This document shows, one piece after another, positions 31,919-44,413 of a DNA stretch of 64,000 bases (the stretch's first letter is position 1; each line of letters starts with the position of its first letter). Made by a program: the position numbers and the translations under genes. This stretch comes from Hygrophila difformis (Eukaryota; Streptophyta; Magnoliopsida; Lamiales; Acanthaceae), in NCBI GenBank assembly GCA_030278955.1, contig JAOANR010000001.1:37211708-37275707 (forward strand), in the 5' to 3' direction. The notes under the pieces are model-generated. The model did no database searches, had not been told where the DNA came from, and saw only the letters and a program-made list of their open reading frames with translations.

Positions 31919-34860
31919 TGTAACACCCCGGATTTGATAACCCAGGCCGGGATGTCACCGCCACACCTCCATAGCAAGACACGGTTTCTCCGAGCTTGCT
32001 AAAGAGATGCAAGGCTATGGTTTTTCAGAATTTAAATCATTCAAACAGCCCATTGTAATATAATTTAAAAATAATAATATCAAAGTTGCAGCGGAATGTA
32101 ATATTTACATATATATAATTGTAATGCAGCGGAAATTTAAATACTGGGCCAACATGGACATAACACGGGTTAAACAGGCCCGTTCATGCAAGTTGTAATT
32201 AAATGCCGGAATTTAAAATATAGTTTTTCCCGAATGTTCCCATGTATGCATATGATGATGCATAATCCTCATAATCTGAAAGAAAAAGGGGAAATGTGGT
32301 TTGGTCAGCAAAAACGTGCTGAGTAAGTTAACACCTAATATGATCAAGGGGTTTCAAAGCCTTTATTTAAATTTAATAAAAACATGCTTGTAGGTAATTC
32401 ACAATTTGAGTTAATCATCCTCTAATAAATAAATGGCATAATTTAACACAAGGATTTCACGTGGTCATAATTCAAATTACGTGGTAAAATAATTTCAAGG
32501 CATAATTTAAAGGTATAACTTAAATAAGGAAAACATTCACGTCTTAAAATTTTCACGTTACTTTACGATTAGGTATTTCAGGATTTCCATTCTTTCACTT
32601 TTGTTCAATATGGTTTTTATATGATTTGATCTTGGGGAAACAAACCCGCAAGAATTTAAACGCTTCCTAGGGAATTGAACCCGTATGAATTAACACACGT
32701 CCTGGGGAATCGAACCCGCAGGAAAACAAATGATCGCCCTTGGGGAATCGAACCCGCAGGAAAACATACGCCTTGGGAAATTGAACCCGCAAGGTAAGGA
32801 CAAGTTTTGCAAAATTTCACAAGTTTTTCATGCAAGTATCTAACGTCCATTATAGGCACGCCAAGAAGGCTAGAGGGGCACTCGCCCTCCACCAAAGTAT
32901 CTCAATAACATTTCGATTTACTATAATGGGATTTTTTAAAAGTATAGATGTATCGTATTTCAAGTCTTCGGCCGTTTGTTTCGAAATTTCAAAATCTCTC
33001 GATTTAAAAGTCATTTGGCGTCACAGTTTTCGCCTTTTAAATTTAAAAATTCATTTCAAGTCTGAAAAATCTGAAATTTTCACAGTTTATCAAAAACACC
33101 CTAACGAACAACTTTCGTGTTTTAAAGATTGCGAAATAATTTGAGGAAGCATGTCAAAAATCGAGTTTATTGCACAACATGTACACTGTCAGAATTCAGG
33201 TTTATCACAGTATGGAAAATCGACATTTTGACACATCAAATGGACTCCAAAAATTCTGAAATTTTATATGCACATACTAGACATAATTATCTACAACTTT
33301 CATTTAGATTGCAAGGATCCAATCGGAATAGAAAATATAGAAACAGGTTCATCAAATTCGGACATATTCACAGGCAGGTTTCGAAAACGTTTTGTCAAAA
33401 TAGTTTATGTTCGATGCGATTTGAAATAGCAAATATCGACGAAAATGTCTGAAATGTTTACACACCCTAGATTAATGTGTTAGGATTAAAAGTCCAGTTT
33501 TGAGGTTTTCGGTTTGAACTCTTGAAATAGGGGTTTCGGTCCGATTTCAAATCTGTCACAGTTTCAAGTTCGACTCTCAAGGCAGGTTCGTTGGAGGCTG
33601 TTTTCGGATATCAACACGCAATGAAAAATTATGGAAATTTTACACGAACTAGATCTATGTCTTAGACACGTTTTTTATGTTTTGGGTTTTTCCGTTTAAG
33701 CAGTTTTAAGGGTTCTAAAAATTCGCACAAAATTGCTGCGCCGGGGGTTTTTCGTGTTGACAGATTTTAGAGTTATTAAATCCCTATGTTTGGTTGCATT
33801 TTAAGTCACCCAAAACCAAGTAAGCATTAACTTACAGTGGTAAGGTGTTTGGTCGTCCTCGGGTCGCTTGGCTCGTCCCAAATCCACTACGAACGGATCT
33901 CCGAAACGCAAAGTTCCCGACTTTGGCCACGAACGTATTTGCAATCAACGATTCAAGCGTTAGATTGGGGATTTGAAAGGAAAAACGAGATTGAGAACCT
34001 AAGATACTACTTACCAATGATCTAATGACTGTGATCCTTGATCTACACGTTTCTACGGCCGTCGGTGGTTGTCGGAAAGTCGCCGGAAGTCCGTCGGAAG
34101 TTCGTCGGGAGAGTGTTTTGGCTTGGGAGAGTTTGAGAGTGAATGGGGTGGGTTTTGGAGGCTGCAAAATGGGGTGGAGACAACCCTCCCACGACCTAAT
34201 ACTCCTTCCCCCATTCAAAATCTTCTTTCCATAGTCGGGGGGTCGAATTATGGCAAGAAATCGCCGAAATCGCGCAATTGGCAGTTGCTGTCTTGGTGGC
34301 GCGGGGTTGGCGCGGTTTTTAGCCAAAACCAGCGCGGAGGGCGCGCGGCCTGGTCTGGGCCGTGCGTCCGGACTGGGCCGTGCGATCCCGTCGGGCCTTT
34401 TCTCCTCTCTTTCGGACTTCTGTCCTCCTACGTTTTCGGGCTCGATTTTTCGGGTCCTTCTCGGATCATAAATTCTTATCTTAAATTTATCTCGACTCAA
34501 ATGAATTTCATGTTTGAAATCTTAAGTCCGTCGGTCTCGGGTTCGTCGGCTTCCAATTCGTCGTCTTTTGACTCCCGTGCAATAACTTGTGTAATTAAAT
34601 TTCTTCCGACTTCACGGGTTCTTGGAATTAGAATTATTTTCCTTCTTGAATTTAATTCCAATTATTTTAACTCAATTCATGGAATGTCTTCGGGCTTCCT
34701 TTCCCTCTTTTATTCCATTTTGAATTTTGAATCTATCGGCGTTTCATTTCCGAGCAATAATTTATAGTGATAAATTATTTTCTTCTTCTCGGAGATATTT
34801 CGACATTGATCGGAATAAATTTTATTCCTTTGGACGTTGATAAGAATCTGGGGTATTACA
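31919..34860 (-). repeat. Element C 3' LTR
   Basis: 2942 bp, TGTAACACCCCGGATTTG to CTGGGGTATTACA on the plus strand. It differs from the 5' LTR by scattered substitutions and lacks a 12-bp segment (CCCTGCAGGGCA) present near 37976. Hairpin array 32628-32812. Predicted intron 32276-33835 (minus, donor CCACT|GTAAGTTAATG, acceptor CTTTCAG|ATTATG). Confidence 0.93.
32628..32812 (-). repeat. Tandem hairpin array, GGTTCGATTCC type (element C 3' LTR)
   Basis: Five units on the minus strand, with arms such as CTTGC..CAAG, TCCTGC..CAGGA and CTTGCGGG..CCCAAGG around GGGTTCRATTYCC. Same units in the 5' LTR at 37727-37890. Confidence 0.85.
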
Positions 34861-35287
34861 GTCTACCCCCCTTAAGTATCAACTTCGTCCTCGAAGTTGT
34901 GTTTCGGCTTTTCTCGCGCTAAGAGTTAGGGTCCTTTTGTTTATTTTATTATTTTGCTATATTGTGTTATTGAATTATTGTTCGATTGTTGATTGTTTGT
35001 TGTTTGATTATTGTTTGACTGAACCCAGAATTGAAATTTCTGAGTTGCCTACGTACCCTGTGAAGGGATCAAGCCATGACGTAGTTCAAAACAATTTGGA
35101 TTTGTTTATTTGAAATACAAAATATTCGGATTAGAATATTCGGGTCACTACATCCTCCCTCCCTTATGATTACAGTTATGTCCCCATAACTGTGGTTGCA
35201 TTATCTTGGAATAGGGTCCGGTAACGTTGTATATGATCATTTTTCACTTAGCTGGCACGTCTGCTTGATCGGTGTCGTTCAATCGTC
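34861..35287 (-). other. Element C 3' spacer and purine tract
   Basis: Minus strand: TTAAGGGGGGTAGAC abuts the LTR. The inverted repeat AACTTCG-AGGA-CGAAGTT lies just beside it, near 34881-34898. The rest is non-coding, with a T-rich stretch at 34930-35010. Confidence 0.8.
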
Positions 35288-36380
35288 CTATGGCTCTTCT
35301 GGTTGAGGGTCTACCAAATCTAGTCTTTTCTCAATCCTCTCCTCACGAACATTGCATTCTCTAATCATATGGTCTTCCCCACCACATCTATAACAAGTCC
35401 CGCGCCTTGGGCATTCGCGCACCAAATGGGCTTGGTGGCACTGCGGGCAACGTGGTATGACTGTATGGCGTATGCCGTTTCTCCCATTATTGAAATCTTT
35501 ATTCTTATGCTCCTTTGGCTCATTGAACCCAGCTTGAGCATTATTCTTCCTAAAATTGCCATTGCTATCGTTTCGATTCTTTTTCTCAAATTCTTGCGAG
35601 TCCTTGCTCGACTCCCCATTTCCTTTGCGCTTCAGTTGTTGGACTCGATCAATTGCTACAACTCGATCATAAACCGTCTGCAGGTTTGTGAATTGTACTA
35701 CTGCAAGTATCTCCCGGATACTAAGGTTCAGACCCATCTCGAATTTCTGAGCCTTGTCAGGTTCGGTTGGTACTATCCTCGTAGCAAATCGCACCAATTC
35801 CTTGAATTTGGTGTAGTACTCTTGTACTGTTTGCGCACCTTGTCTGAGGTTGATGAACTCCTCGTATTTTGCAGTCCTGGTGCTCAGTGGGTAGAATCTT
35901 TCCCTCAAGGCTTCCTTAAGTTCTTCCCAGGTGTAGGCTTCTTCATCTTCCTCTGACTTCGTTTGAAGGTTTTGCCACCACTCATCGGCTTCGCCTCCTA
36001 AGTAGTAGGTCGCTACACGTATCTTCTCCTCTTCGGGGCATTTCATAGCGTCCAAAAGTTTATCAAAAGTACGGATCCACCCCTCTAGTTTGGCAGGATC
36101 TTCCTCCCCATCATAGTGTGGCGGTTGATAAGGATTTACCAAAGCTAGATAGTTGTTTCGAGCTATTGGCAGAGGTATTGCCGCTTGTGCCCTATGCACC
36201 TCAGCGTTTCCTAACACTACGAGTACTTCCTATGGTTTTTAAACGTTTTTCCATGTTGTTGGGTACAGGAGGCACTCGTTCTCCTTGATTCTGAGGAGTC
36301 TCATTGTTGTTGGCCACGTTGGGGAGGTTAGCGTCAGTGCCGTTTGGATTTACCTTCCTCGGCTTTCTCTTAGGTGCCAT
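35288..36380 (-). pseudogene. Gypsy gag (element C), frameshifted
   Basis: Starts MAPKRKPRKVNPNG at 36380. After ERLKTI-like sequence near 36230 the frame shifts (a small indel against element A's gag). From there a 309-residue frame runs: GNAEVHRAQ, NYLALVNPYQPPHYDGEEDP, WIRTFDKLLDAMKCP, DEWWQNL, LRERFYPLSTRTAKYEEF, QEYYTKFKELVRFA, and knuckles CPQCHQAHLVREC and CYRCGGEDHMIREC. The tail ends RLDLVDPQPEEP. Only the N-terminal 50 residues are separated from an otherwise open gag. Confidence 0.9.
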
Positions 36381-37013
36381 TTTCTGTTATTAAGCACGCG
36401 AAGATGAGTTTCTAAGTGATCAAGATCTAGGACTAAGGCAAAGTTAGTCTTTAGATAGCTTCTAAGTCGATGCCATGTCAAGTTTTAAAATCGGAATGTT
36501 ACTTAACATCGATAGTTCACATAGAAGAGTTAGAGTAAATGTACATATGCAATGCAAATGATGATCCCCCGAAGCTAACGTATATTTTATATCTATCTCC
36601 CATGGGTTTAAAAAAAATAAGTTTATTCCGTGGAGGTAATACTCTAAAAATTTGAAATAATAGTAGCTAAAAGTCTTGGGCCTCTATATTGGGCCGAAAT
36701 AATACACATTTGGGCTTTATTAAAAATATAAGGATTGAGCCTTTAAAAATAATTGGGCTGAAAAGTTGGGCCCAATTAGTAAGTAAATAATTGGTCGAAA
36801 AAAAATATTTGGGCTTCAAAAAATTTTTGGTTTACAAATAATTTGTGCTAGGAAATTTGAAATAATAATTTGGGCTTCTAAAATAATAGTTTTAAAGTAA
36901 TAATAATAATGGTTTAAAAATAATAGTTTAAAAATAATAATGATAATAGTTTTAAAAGTATTCCGGCTCTCTAAAATAATAGTTTTAAAATATCCCGGGC
37001 TCTGATACCACTT
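36381..37013 (-). other. Element C leader and primer site
   Basis: GCTCTGATACCA at 36999-37010 is the tRNA-Met primer site. The rest is non-coding, with AATAATAAT-rich stretches like the leader of element A. Confidence 0.85.
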
Positions 37014-39967
37014 TGTAACACCCCGGATTTGATAACCCAGGCCGGGATGTCACCGCCACACCTCCCTAGCAAGACACGGTTTCTCCGAGCTTGCTAAAGA
37101 GATGCAAGGCTATGGTTTTTCAGAATTTAAATCATTCAAACAGCCCATTGTAATATAATTTAAAAATAATAATATCAAAGTTGCAGCGGAATGTAATATT
37201 TACATATATATAATTGTAATGCAACGGAAATTTAAATACTGGGCCAACATGGCCAAAACACGGGTTAAACAGGCCTGTTCATGCAAGTTGTAATTAAATG
37301 CCGGAATTTAAAATAGAGTTTTTCCCGAATGTTCCCATGTATGCATATGATGATGCATAATCCTCATACTCTGAAAGAAAAAGGGGAAATGTGGTTTGGT
37401 CAGCGAAAACGTGCTGAGTAAGTTAACACCTAATATGATCAAGGGGTTTCAAAGCCTTTATTTAAATTTAATAAAAACATGCTTGTAGGTAATTCACAAT
37501 TTGAGTTAATCATCCTCTAATAAATAAATGGCATAATTTAACACAAGGATTTCACGTGGTCATAATTCAAATTACATGGTAAAATAATTGCAAGGCATAA
37601 TTTAAAGGTATAACTTAAATAAGGAAAACATTCACGTCTTAAAATTTTCCCGTTACTTCACGATTAGGTATTTCAGGATTTCCATTCTTTCACTTTTGTT
37701 CAATATGGTTTTTATATGATTTGATCTTGGGGAAACAAACCCGCAAGAATTTAAACGCTTCCTAGGGAATTGAACCCGTATGAATTAACACACGTCCTGG
37801 GGAATCGAACCCGCAGGAAAACAAACGATCGCCCTTGGGGAATCGAACCCGCAGGAAAACATACGCCTTGGGGAATCGAACCCGCAAGGTAAGGACAAGT
37901 TTTGCAAAATTTCACAAGTTTTTCATGCAAGTATCTAACGTCCATTATAGGCACGCCAAGAAGGCTAGAGGGGCACCCTGCAGGGCACTCGCCCTCCACC
38001 AAAGTATCTCAATAACATTTTGATTTAGTATAACGGGATTTTTCAAAAGTATAGATGTATCGTATTTCAAGTCTTCGGCCGTTTGTTTCGAAATTTCAAA
38101 ATCTCTCGATTTAAAAGTCATTTGGCGTCACAGTTTACGCCTTTTTAATTTAAAAATTCATTTCAAGTCCGAAAAATCTGAAATTTTCACAGTTTATCAA
38201 AAACACCCTAACGAACAACTTTCGTGTTTTAAAGATTGCGAAATAATTTGAGGAAGCATGTCAAAAATCGAGTTTATTGCACAACATGTACACTGTCAGA
38301 ATTCAGGTTTATCACAGTATGGAAAATCGACATTTTGACACACCAAATGGACTCCAAAAATTCTGAAATTTTATATGCACATACTAGACATAATTATCTA
38401 CAACTTTTATTTAGATTGCAAGGATCCAGTCAGAATAGAAAATATAGAAACAGGTTCATCAAGTTCGGACATTTTCACAGGCAGGTTTCGAAAACGTTTT
38501 GTCAAAATAGTTTATGTTCGATGCGATTTGAAATAGCAAATATCGACGAAAATGACTGAAATTTTTACACACCCTAGATTAATGTGTTAGGATTAAAAGT
38601 CCAGTTTTGAGTTTTTCAGTTTGAACTCTTGAAATAGGGGTTTCGGTCCGATTTCAAATCTGTCACAGTTTCAAGTTCGACTCTCAAGGCAGGTTCGTTG
38701 GAGGCTGTTTTCGGATAACAACATGCAATGAAAAATTATGGAAATTTTACACGAACTAGATCTATGTCTTAGACACGTTTTTCATGTTTTGGGTTTTTCC
38801 GTTTAAGCAGTTTTAAGGGTTCGAAAAATTCGCACAAAATCGCTGCGCCGGGGGTTTTTCGTGTTGACAGATTTTAGAGTTATTAAATCCCTATGTTTGG
38901 TTGCATTTTAAGTCACCCAAAACCAAGTAAGTATTAACTTACAGTGGTAAGGTGTTTGGTCGTCCTTGGGTCGCTTGGCTCATCCCAAATCCACTACGAA
39001 CGGATCTCCGAAACGCAAAGTTCCCGACTTTGGCCACGAACGTATTTGCAATCAACGATTCAAGCGTTAGATTGGGGATTTGAAAGGAAAAACGAGATTG
39101 AGAACCTAAGGTACTACTTACCAATGATCTAAGGACTGTGATCCTTGATCTACACGTTTCTACAAACGTCGGTGGTTGTCGGAAAGTCGCCGGAAGTCCG
39201 TCGGAAGTTCGTCGGGAGAGTGTTTTGGCTTGGGAGAGTTTAAGAGTGAATGGGGAGGGTTTTGGAGGCTGCAAAATGGGGTGGAGACAACCCTCCCACG
39301 ACCTAATACTCCTTCCCCCGTTCAAAATCTTCTTTCCATAGTCGGGGGGTCGAATTATGGCAAGAAATCGCCGAAATCGCGCAATTGCCAGTTGCTGTCT
39401 TGGTGGCGCGGGGTTGGCGCAGTTTTTAGCCAAAACCAGCGCGGAGGGCGCGCGGCCTGGTCTGGGCCGTGCGTCCGGACTGGGCCGTGCGATCCCGTCG
39501 GGCCTTTTCTCCTCTCTTTCGGACTTCTGTCCTCCTACGTTTTCGGGCTCGATTTTTCGGGTCATTCTCGGATCATAAATTCTTATCTTAAATTTATCTC
39601 GACTCAAATGAATTTCATGTTTGAAATCTTAAGTCCGTCGGTCTCGGGTTCGTCGGCTTCCAATTCATCGTCTTTTGACTCCCGTGCAATAACTTGTGTA
39701 ATTAAATTTCTTCCGACTTCACGGGTTCTTGGAATTAGAATTATTTTCCTTCTTGAATTTAGTTCCAATTATTTTGACTCAATTCATGGAATGTCTTCGG
39801 GCTTCCTTTCCCTCTTTTATTCCATTTTGAATTTTGAATCTATCGGCGTTTCATTTCCGAGCAATAATTTATTGTGATAAATTATTTTCTTCTTCTCGGA
39901 GATATTTCGACATTGATCGGAATAAATTTTATTCATTTGGACGTTGATAAGAATCTGGGGTATTACA
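37014..39967 (-). repeat. Element C 5' LTR
   Basis: 2954 bp. Predicted intron 37371-38942 (minus, donor CCACT|GTAAGTTAATAC, acceptor CTTTCAG|AGTATG). Hairpin array 37727-37890. GC-rich leader part near 39390-39500. Confidence 0.93.
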
Positions 39968-40066
39968 CTTAGCATCTTCTCAAGTGAGCTCGAAATGGTT
40001 CGCGTCTTGCTTGGGAAGGTGTGGCGGTGACATCCTGGCCTGGGTTATCAAAACCGGGGTGTTACA

Positions 40067-40518
40067 AAGTGGTATCAGAGCCCGAAATTTTTTTTAAGCT
40101 ATTATTTTTCGTCCCAATATAGAGGCCCAAAAATTTTAAATATTATTTTAAATATTTTTAAGATATTATTTCCATGGAAAGGAATTTTATTTTAAAACCC
40201 ATGGGAATATTATAACAATTGTTCCGACAAGTCCTGAAAAAAAATGCATAAATATTTTTTTTTCTGGGGGGAAATGCATTTGCATACAACCATTATTTAA
40301 AAGAAAATATTCCTTGTCTATGAGAGATAGCATCCTTATTCAGCTTCACCTTGAATTAGAAGCACTAGCTTAAGACTAAATCGTCTTAGTCTTACATCTT
40401 GATGACCTGAGCTTAATGTGCCTACATCTATCACCTCCATTTGCGATCTTTTTAGATCTTCCTGACTGCTAACGTGCCTTAGATTAGAAACTCATCTTCG
40501 CGTGCTTGGATAACAGAA
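40067..40518 (+). other. Element B leader and primer site
   Basis: TGGTATCAGAGC at 40070-40081, three bases after the LTR, then a non-coding leader of about 440 bp to the gag ATG. Confidence 0.88.
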
Positions 40519-41685
40519 ATGGCACCTAGGGGAAGACCAAGGAGGGTAGTCCAAAACAGTGGTGATGCTAACGCACCTAACAACAATGACATTCCTCAAA
40601 ACGTAGGAGGGCGAGTGCCTCATGTTCCCAATAATATGGGTGAGCGTCTAAGGAATGTTGAGGAAGTCCTCGTAGCATTAGGAAATGCCGAGGTGCAACG
40701 TGCACAAGCGGGTGTACCACCACCGGTAGCCCGAGTCAACTACCTAACATTGGTGAACCCCTACAAACCACCTCATTATAACGGCCAAGAGGACCCGAAC
40801 AAGTTGGAGAATTGGATCCGAACTTTTGACAAACTTCTTACTGCCGTCAAATGCCCCGAGGACGAGAAGGTTCGAGTGGCTGCCTATTATCTGGATGGAG
40901 AGGCGGACGAGTGGTGGCAACATCTCCAAGGAGATTTGACCGAGATTGAGAAGGTTTATACATGGGAAGAATTTAATGAAGCATTGAGAGAGAGGTTTTA
41001 TCCACTGAGCACTAAGGCTGCAAGGTATGAAGAATTTATTAACTTAAGACAAGGAGGAAAAATGGTGCAAGAATACTACGCAAAATTCAAGGAGCTAATT
41101 CGCTTTGCTCCGAGACTTGTGCCAACTGACTCCGACAAGGCCCAGAAGTTCGAGATGGGGCTAAACCTTAGTATCCGAGAGATAATGGTTGGAGGACAAC
41201 ACACTACACTACAGGCAGTGTATGACCGTGCTGTAGCAATCGCTCGTGTCCAGCGATTGAAGCGTAAGGACAATGGTGAGTCGAGCAAGGGCTCGCAAGG
41301 ATTTGAGAAAAAGAACCGAAGCAACAATAATAACAAATTGAGGAAGGATAATGGTCAAGCTAGGTTCGATGGACCTAAGGAGAATGCGGATAGAGGTTTA
41401 ATTAAGAGAAGAAATGACACCCGTGGTACATCCATACCACGATGCCCGCAGTGCCACAAAGCCCATCTGGTACGCGAGTGCCCTAGGCGTGGAACTTGTT
41501 ACAGATGTGGTAGGGAAGACCACATGATTAGAGAATGCAATATTCGTGAGGAGATGATCGAGAAGAGGTTGGATCTGGTGAACCTTCCTCATGAGAATGG
41601 CCTGACTGGGCCAAATCAGTCCAATAGTCAAGGACAGAGACCACAACAGAATCGCAACCAGCAAGGAAACCAAGGGAGAACATAA
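40519..41685 (+). CDS. Gypsy Gag protein, intact frame (element B)
   Basis: 388 residues, MAPRGRPRRVVQNS to QGRT, and the only uninterrupted Gypsy gag in the window. Residues 1-70 have a basic start and a short helix (ERLRNVEEVLVALGNAEV). About 75-260 is the retrotransposon-gag core (NYLTLVNPYKPPHY, WIRTFDKLLTAVKCP, GEADEWWQHL, LRERFYPLSTKAARY, QEYYAKFKELIRFAPRLV, AQKFEMGLNLSIRE). About 260-305 is a basic Asn-rich linker. Two zinc knuckles follow (CPQCHKAHLVREC, CYRCGREDHMIREC), then a Gln/Asn-rich tail. Gag would form cytoplasmic particles and bind element RNA through the knuckles. The start follows a 450-bp leader with no earlier in-frame homology. Whether it is expressed is unknown. Confidence 0.93.
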   Translation: MAPRGRPRRVVQNSGDANAPNNNDIPQNVGGRVPHVPNNMGERLRNVEEVLVALGNAEVQRAQAGVPPPVARVNYLTLVNPYKPPHYNGQEDPNKLENWIRTFDKLLTAVKCPEDEKVRVAAYYLDGEADEWWQHLQGDLTEIEKVYTWEEFNEALRERFYPLSTKAARYEEFINLRQGGKMVQEYYAKFKELIRFAPRLVPTDSDKAQKFEMGLNLSIREIMVGGQHTTLQAVYDRAVAIARVQRLKRKDNGESSKGSQGFEKKNRSNNNNKLRKDNGQARFDGPKENADRGLIKRRNDTRGTSIPRCPQCHKAHLVRECPRRGTCYRCGREDHMIRECNIREEMIEKRLDLVNLPHENGLTGPNQSNSQGQRPQQNRNQQGNQGRT

Positions 41686-42009
41686 GAGCGTTTGAATGTC
41701 ATGAATCGAGCTGGAGCTGAAGAAGAGATTATCGCAGGTACATTTATTGCTTCAGGCGTATCTCTCAAGATTTTATTTGATTCTGGTACAAGTGTTCTTT
41801 GATTTTGATCAAGAACTTTACCCGCATTAAATCTATCGGAACCTAAAGTGATCAGCTTTGGAATTTAATTATCGAAGGGAAAAGTGGTATCGTATTCTAA
41901 AAGACATGATGGAATCCCGATAATAATTAAGAATTTAGAACTCTTTCCTAATCTATTAGAATTGGACCTTAGAAATTACTGAATTGTTAAAGGTATTGCG
42001 AGAAAATTC
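41686..42009 (+). pseudogene. Remnant of Gypsy aspartic protease
   Basis: Downstream of gag the translation shows AGAEEEIIAGTFIASG, then LKILFDSGTS with the aspartic-protease active-site triplet DSG, followed by stops and faint homology to about 42000. It is the start of a RVP-type protease as found after gag in Ty3/Gypsy. RT and integrase are absent: the sequence goes on to the spacer and LTR. Confidence 0.75.
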
Positions 42010-42211
42010 ATAGGCAGTTATGGGGACATAACTGCAGTCCTAAGGGGGAGAGGATGTGATACCCCACAGAGAGTCGTCACGCATCGAGGTAAGAAATTAA
42101 TTTTCGAACCTCAATAATTCTATGCGTGTAAACTACTTTTTTTTATGTTGGTGTTGCTTTCCGAGTGCGACCCAACTTCGAGGGCGAAGTTGATTTCTAA
42201 GGGGGGTAGAC
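42010..42211 (+). other. Element B 3' spacer, PPT-proximal hairpin and purine tract
   Basis: AACTTCG-AGGG-CGAAGTT at 42174-42191, then AAGGGGGGTAGAC next to the LTR. The phrase GTTATGGGGACATAACTGC shared with C and D lies upstream. Confidence 0.8.
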
Positions 42212-43126
42212 TGTAATACTCGAGAAATCGACATCGAAAAATTAAATCCAAAAAATTAAAGAATTGGATTTAATTATCAAAACCGAAATAATTCCGAGAG
42301 AGCGGAATTAAATATGCTTAGACGATCGCGACTCGGAATAAGTTCATCGGATTACCCCAACGAACCCGGATAATTTCTATATTATGATTTTTGGAATAAA
42401 AATCATAACATATATATTTAAGAAAAAAAAAAAGGAACGCTGCGCGGCGGCGGCGCGTGAACGCGTGGACCCCACGTCGGCGGCGGCAGGCGGCGATTCC
42501 ATGCATGTATGCGGTTTTCGACCCAATTTTCGAGATTCTTCAATTCAATCGACTTGCATTCATTCCTCAGATCATTAGGGATGTATTTGGACTCTTTTGG
42601 ATAGATTTTGAGTGTATTAAACATCCACAATATTGAAATGAGAGGGATACATGAACAAACTAGCAATTCATTGAACCATGTTGGGAAGTGGGGTGAATGG
42701 GGAGTAAAGGGGGGCTCCAAATCCGAATATTGACTGTCATAATACTCCCTACACTTCCAAGGTTCATTAAGGTTCTTTTTGGAACTCTAAACTCTCCATA
42801 AACAAGCCTTAAACAGCCCCAAAACCACCCCTCATTCCTTAATCCGAATTTCAGATTTTCCATTGGAGAGTTGGTGAGACTGTGTGGGTTTTCTTCTTGT
42901 TCTTGAAGCCTTGGACGAATTGGGAGGTCCTAATCCTTCTTCTACAAGTGGGTAAGGTTTCTAATCCAAATCCTTGTCCGTAGAGTCGGATTTCTAGTCC
43001 TAACATCAAACTTTCTTCCATCAAAACCAAAATAGGATCCATTCGATAGATTGCGGAAGAGTGGGACTGTGTTGGTTGATTTTGGAGCAATCAAGGAGGA
43101 GGATTTCGACACTAATCTCTTGGAAA

Positions 43127-44413
43127 GTAAGTTAGTATTGTGCATTTCAAGTTTTGGAGGTTTTGGTAGAGAATCCTTCGAGTTCTTCTTCGATCTCTAT
43201 CCCTTGCCAAAACTGTTTTCTAGGGTTTCCTTCCGAGTAATTTTGTTGTTGTGCGTTTTTCACTTAGATCCGTTCATTTTCGGAAAAACGTTTCTAAACA
43301 AAAAATGTTCCTAACATCTTGAAAATGATCTCTGTAAATTTGTAGAATTTTTGGAGTTGATTTGATGGTCGAAAATGGATCTGGTTTTCTGCTATTAGAT
43401 GCTGTCAGATTCGAGTTTTTAAAATGTCCGATCTTATTGTGCCTTTTTGATCAACCTATGTTGGTTATTCGTGGTCGGTGTCTTCTTAAGATTTATTCTA
43501 TATTGTGTCTAGAACATCATCGTCAATTGTTACGATTATAGGAACTCGTTTGAAAAAGTTATAAATTTTTAAACACCCTATGGTCTGCTTCGCTGAAACT
43601 CTTATGATCCTTGATTCATAGCTTTCTGAAATCGATTTAATTGGCCTATTTAGAGTCCGACTTTGAAGAAACCTATTTCTAAGGAAAATGCTTATTTAGA
43701 TGTTTCCTAGCACCTGTAAAATTTCCAGAATTTTTGAAAATGTTTTACTATGTTTCCAGACGTGATTTTTGAAACTGCCATAGAGCTATTTTTGTCGGTA
43801 AATCTTACCTTGTGTATTTTGATGATCTACGAGTCAAATGACACTCATTTATGAAAATGAATGAATTCTGGAAACGTGTGATATTGTAAAATGTAAAAAT
43901 GTGGATTTTGAAACTTTGTGAAATATGATCGAGTGGGATGCTTTGATTATTTTCTTGAGGGTAAGTGCACTTGGCGTGAGCTTGTTGGCCCACCCCCTCT
44001 CGTAGACAAAACGGCAAATATGATTATGTGATTGTAAGAGTCTATACTCCTAGATGTATCCGTATGGGTTATCTAGGGCTCCGGAGTGTGTCTGTATAGG
44101 GTCCGCTGCTTTCACTTGCCTTGTGGGTTCGATTCCCCAAGGTGTATGTTTTTCCTGCGGGTTCGATTCCCAGGATATTGTTGACTCCTATGGGTTCGAT
44201 TCCCTAGGATGTATAAAAAAAATGAATAATGATATATTATTCGTATGGCAAAGTGAAAGAATCTTCGGGAATTATTTTTACTCGACCTTCCTTTTTAAAT
44301 TACAATTTCTAACTTTTAAATCTCTCTTCTAAAAACTTTAAAATTTGTTATGCTATATATTTACTTACTCAGTACCGTTGTACTGATAAAATCCGTTGTC
44401 TCCTTTTTTTCAG
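43127..44413 (+). other. Predicted LTR intron of element B
   Basis: 1287 bp between GTAAGTTAGT and CTCCTTTTTTTCAG. The donor half is missing from the 5' LTR of the same element through a deletion. Confidence 0.5.
44115..44215 (+). repeat. Short hairpin array, GGTTCGATTCC type (element B 3' LTR)
   Basis: Three units (CCTTG..CAAGG, TCCT..AGGA, CTCCTATGGG..CCCTAGGA). The two distal units of the 5' LTR copy are deleted. Confidence 0.88.

Larger units (their letters stand above)
31919..39967 (-). mobile_element. Element C: complete gag-only Gypsy element
   Basis: 8049 bp with both LTRs and the target CTTAG at 31914-31918 and 39968-39972. On the minus strand: LTR, primer site (36998-37010), leader, gag with a frameshift, purine tract, LTR. 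The interior is only about 2.15 kb and has no pol. The plan matches the terminal-repeat gag-only elements described in plants as TR-GAG. Confidence 0.92.
30146..40066 (+). repeat. Element B 5' LTR, interrupted by element C
   Basis: LTR parts 30146-31918 and 39973-40066, rejoined across the CTTAG duplication. It starts TGTAATACCCGAGAAATCG and ends CCGGGGTGTTACA. Relative to the 3' LTR it lacks roughly 850 bp (equivalent to about 42830-43650), including the splice-donor region. It keeps the longer hairpin array. Confidence 0.88.

Noticed and set aside
33832..34500. 222-residue open frame present in both LTRs of element C as a gene
   Set aside because: The two copies are LTR duplicates, so both being open is not independent evidence. 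Composition is GC-leader-like, no homology is recognised, and it ends at the stop formed by the donor GTAAG.
34069..34767. Plus-strand frames of about 230 residues in the LTRs of element C
   Set aside because: They lie antisense to the element, are low complexity (Ser-rich), and overlap the frames on the other strand in the GC-rich leader.
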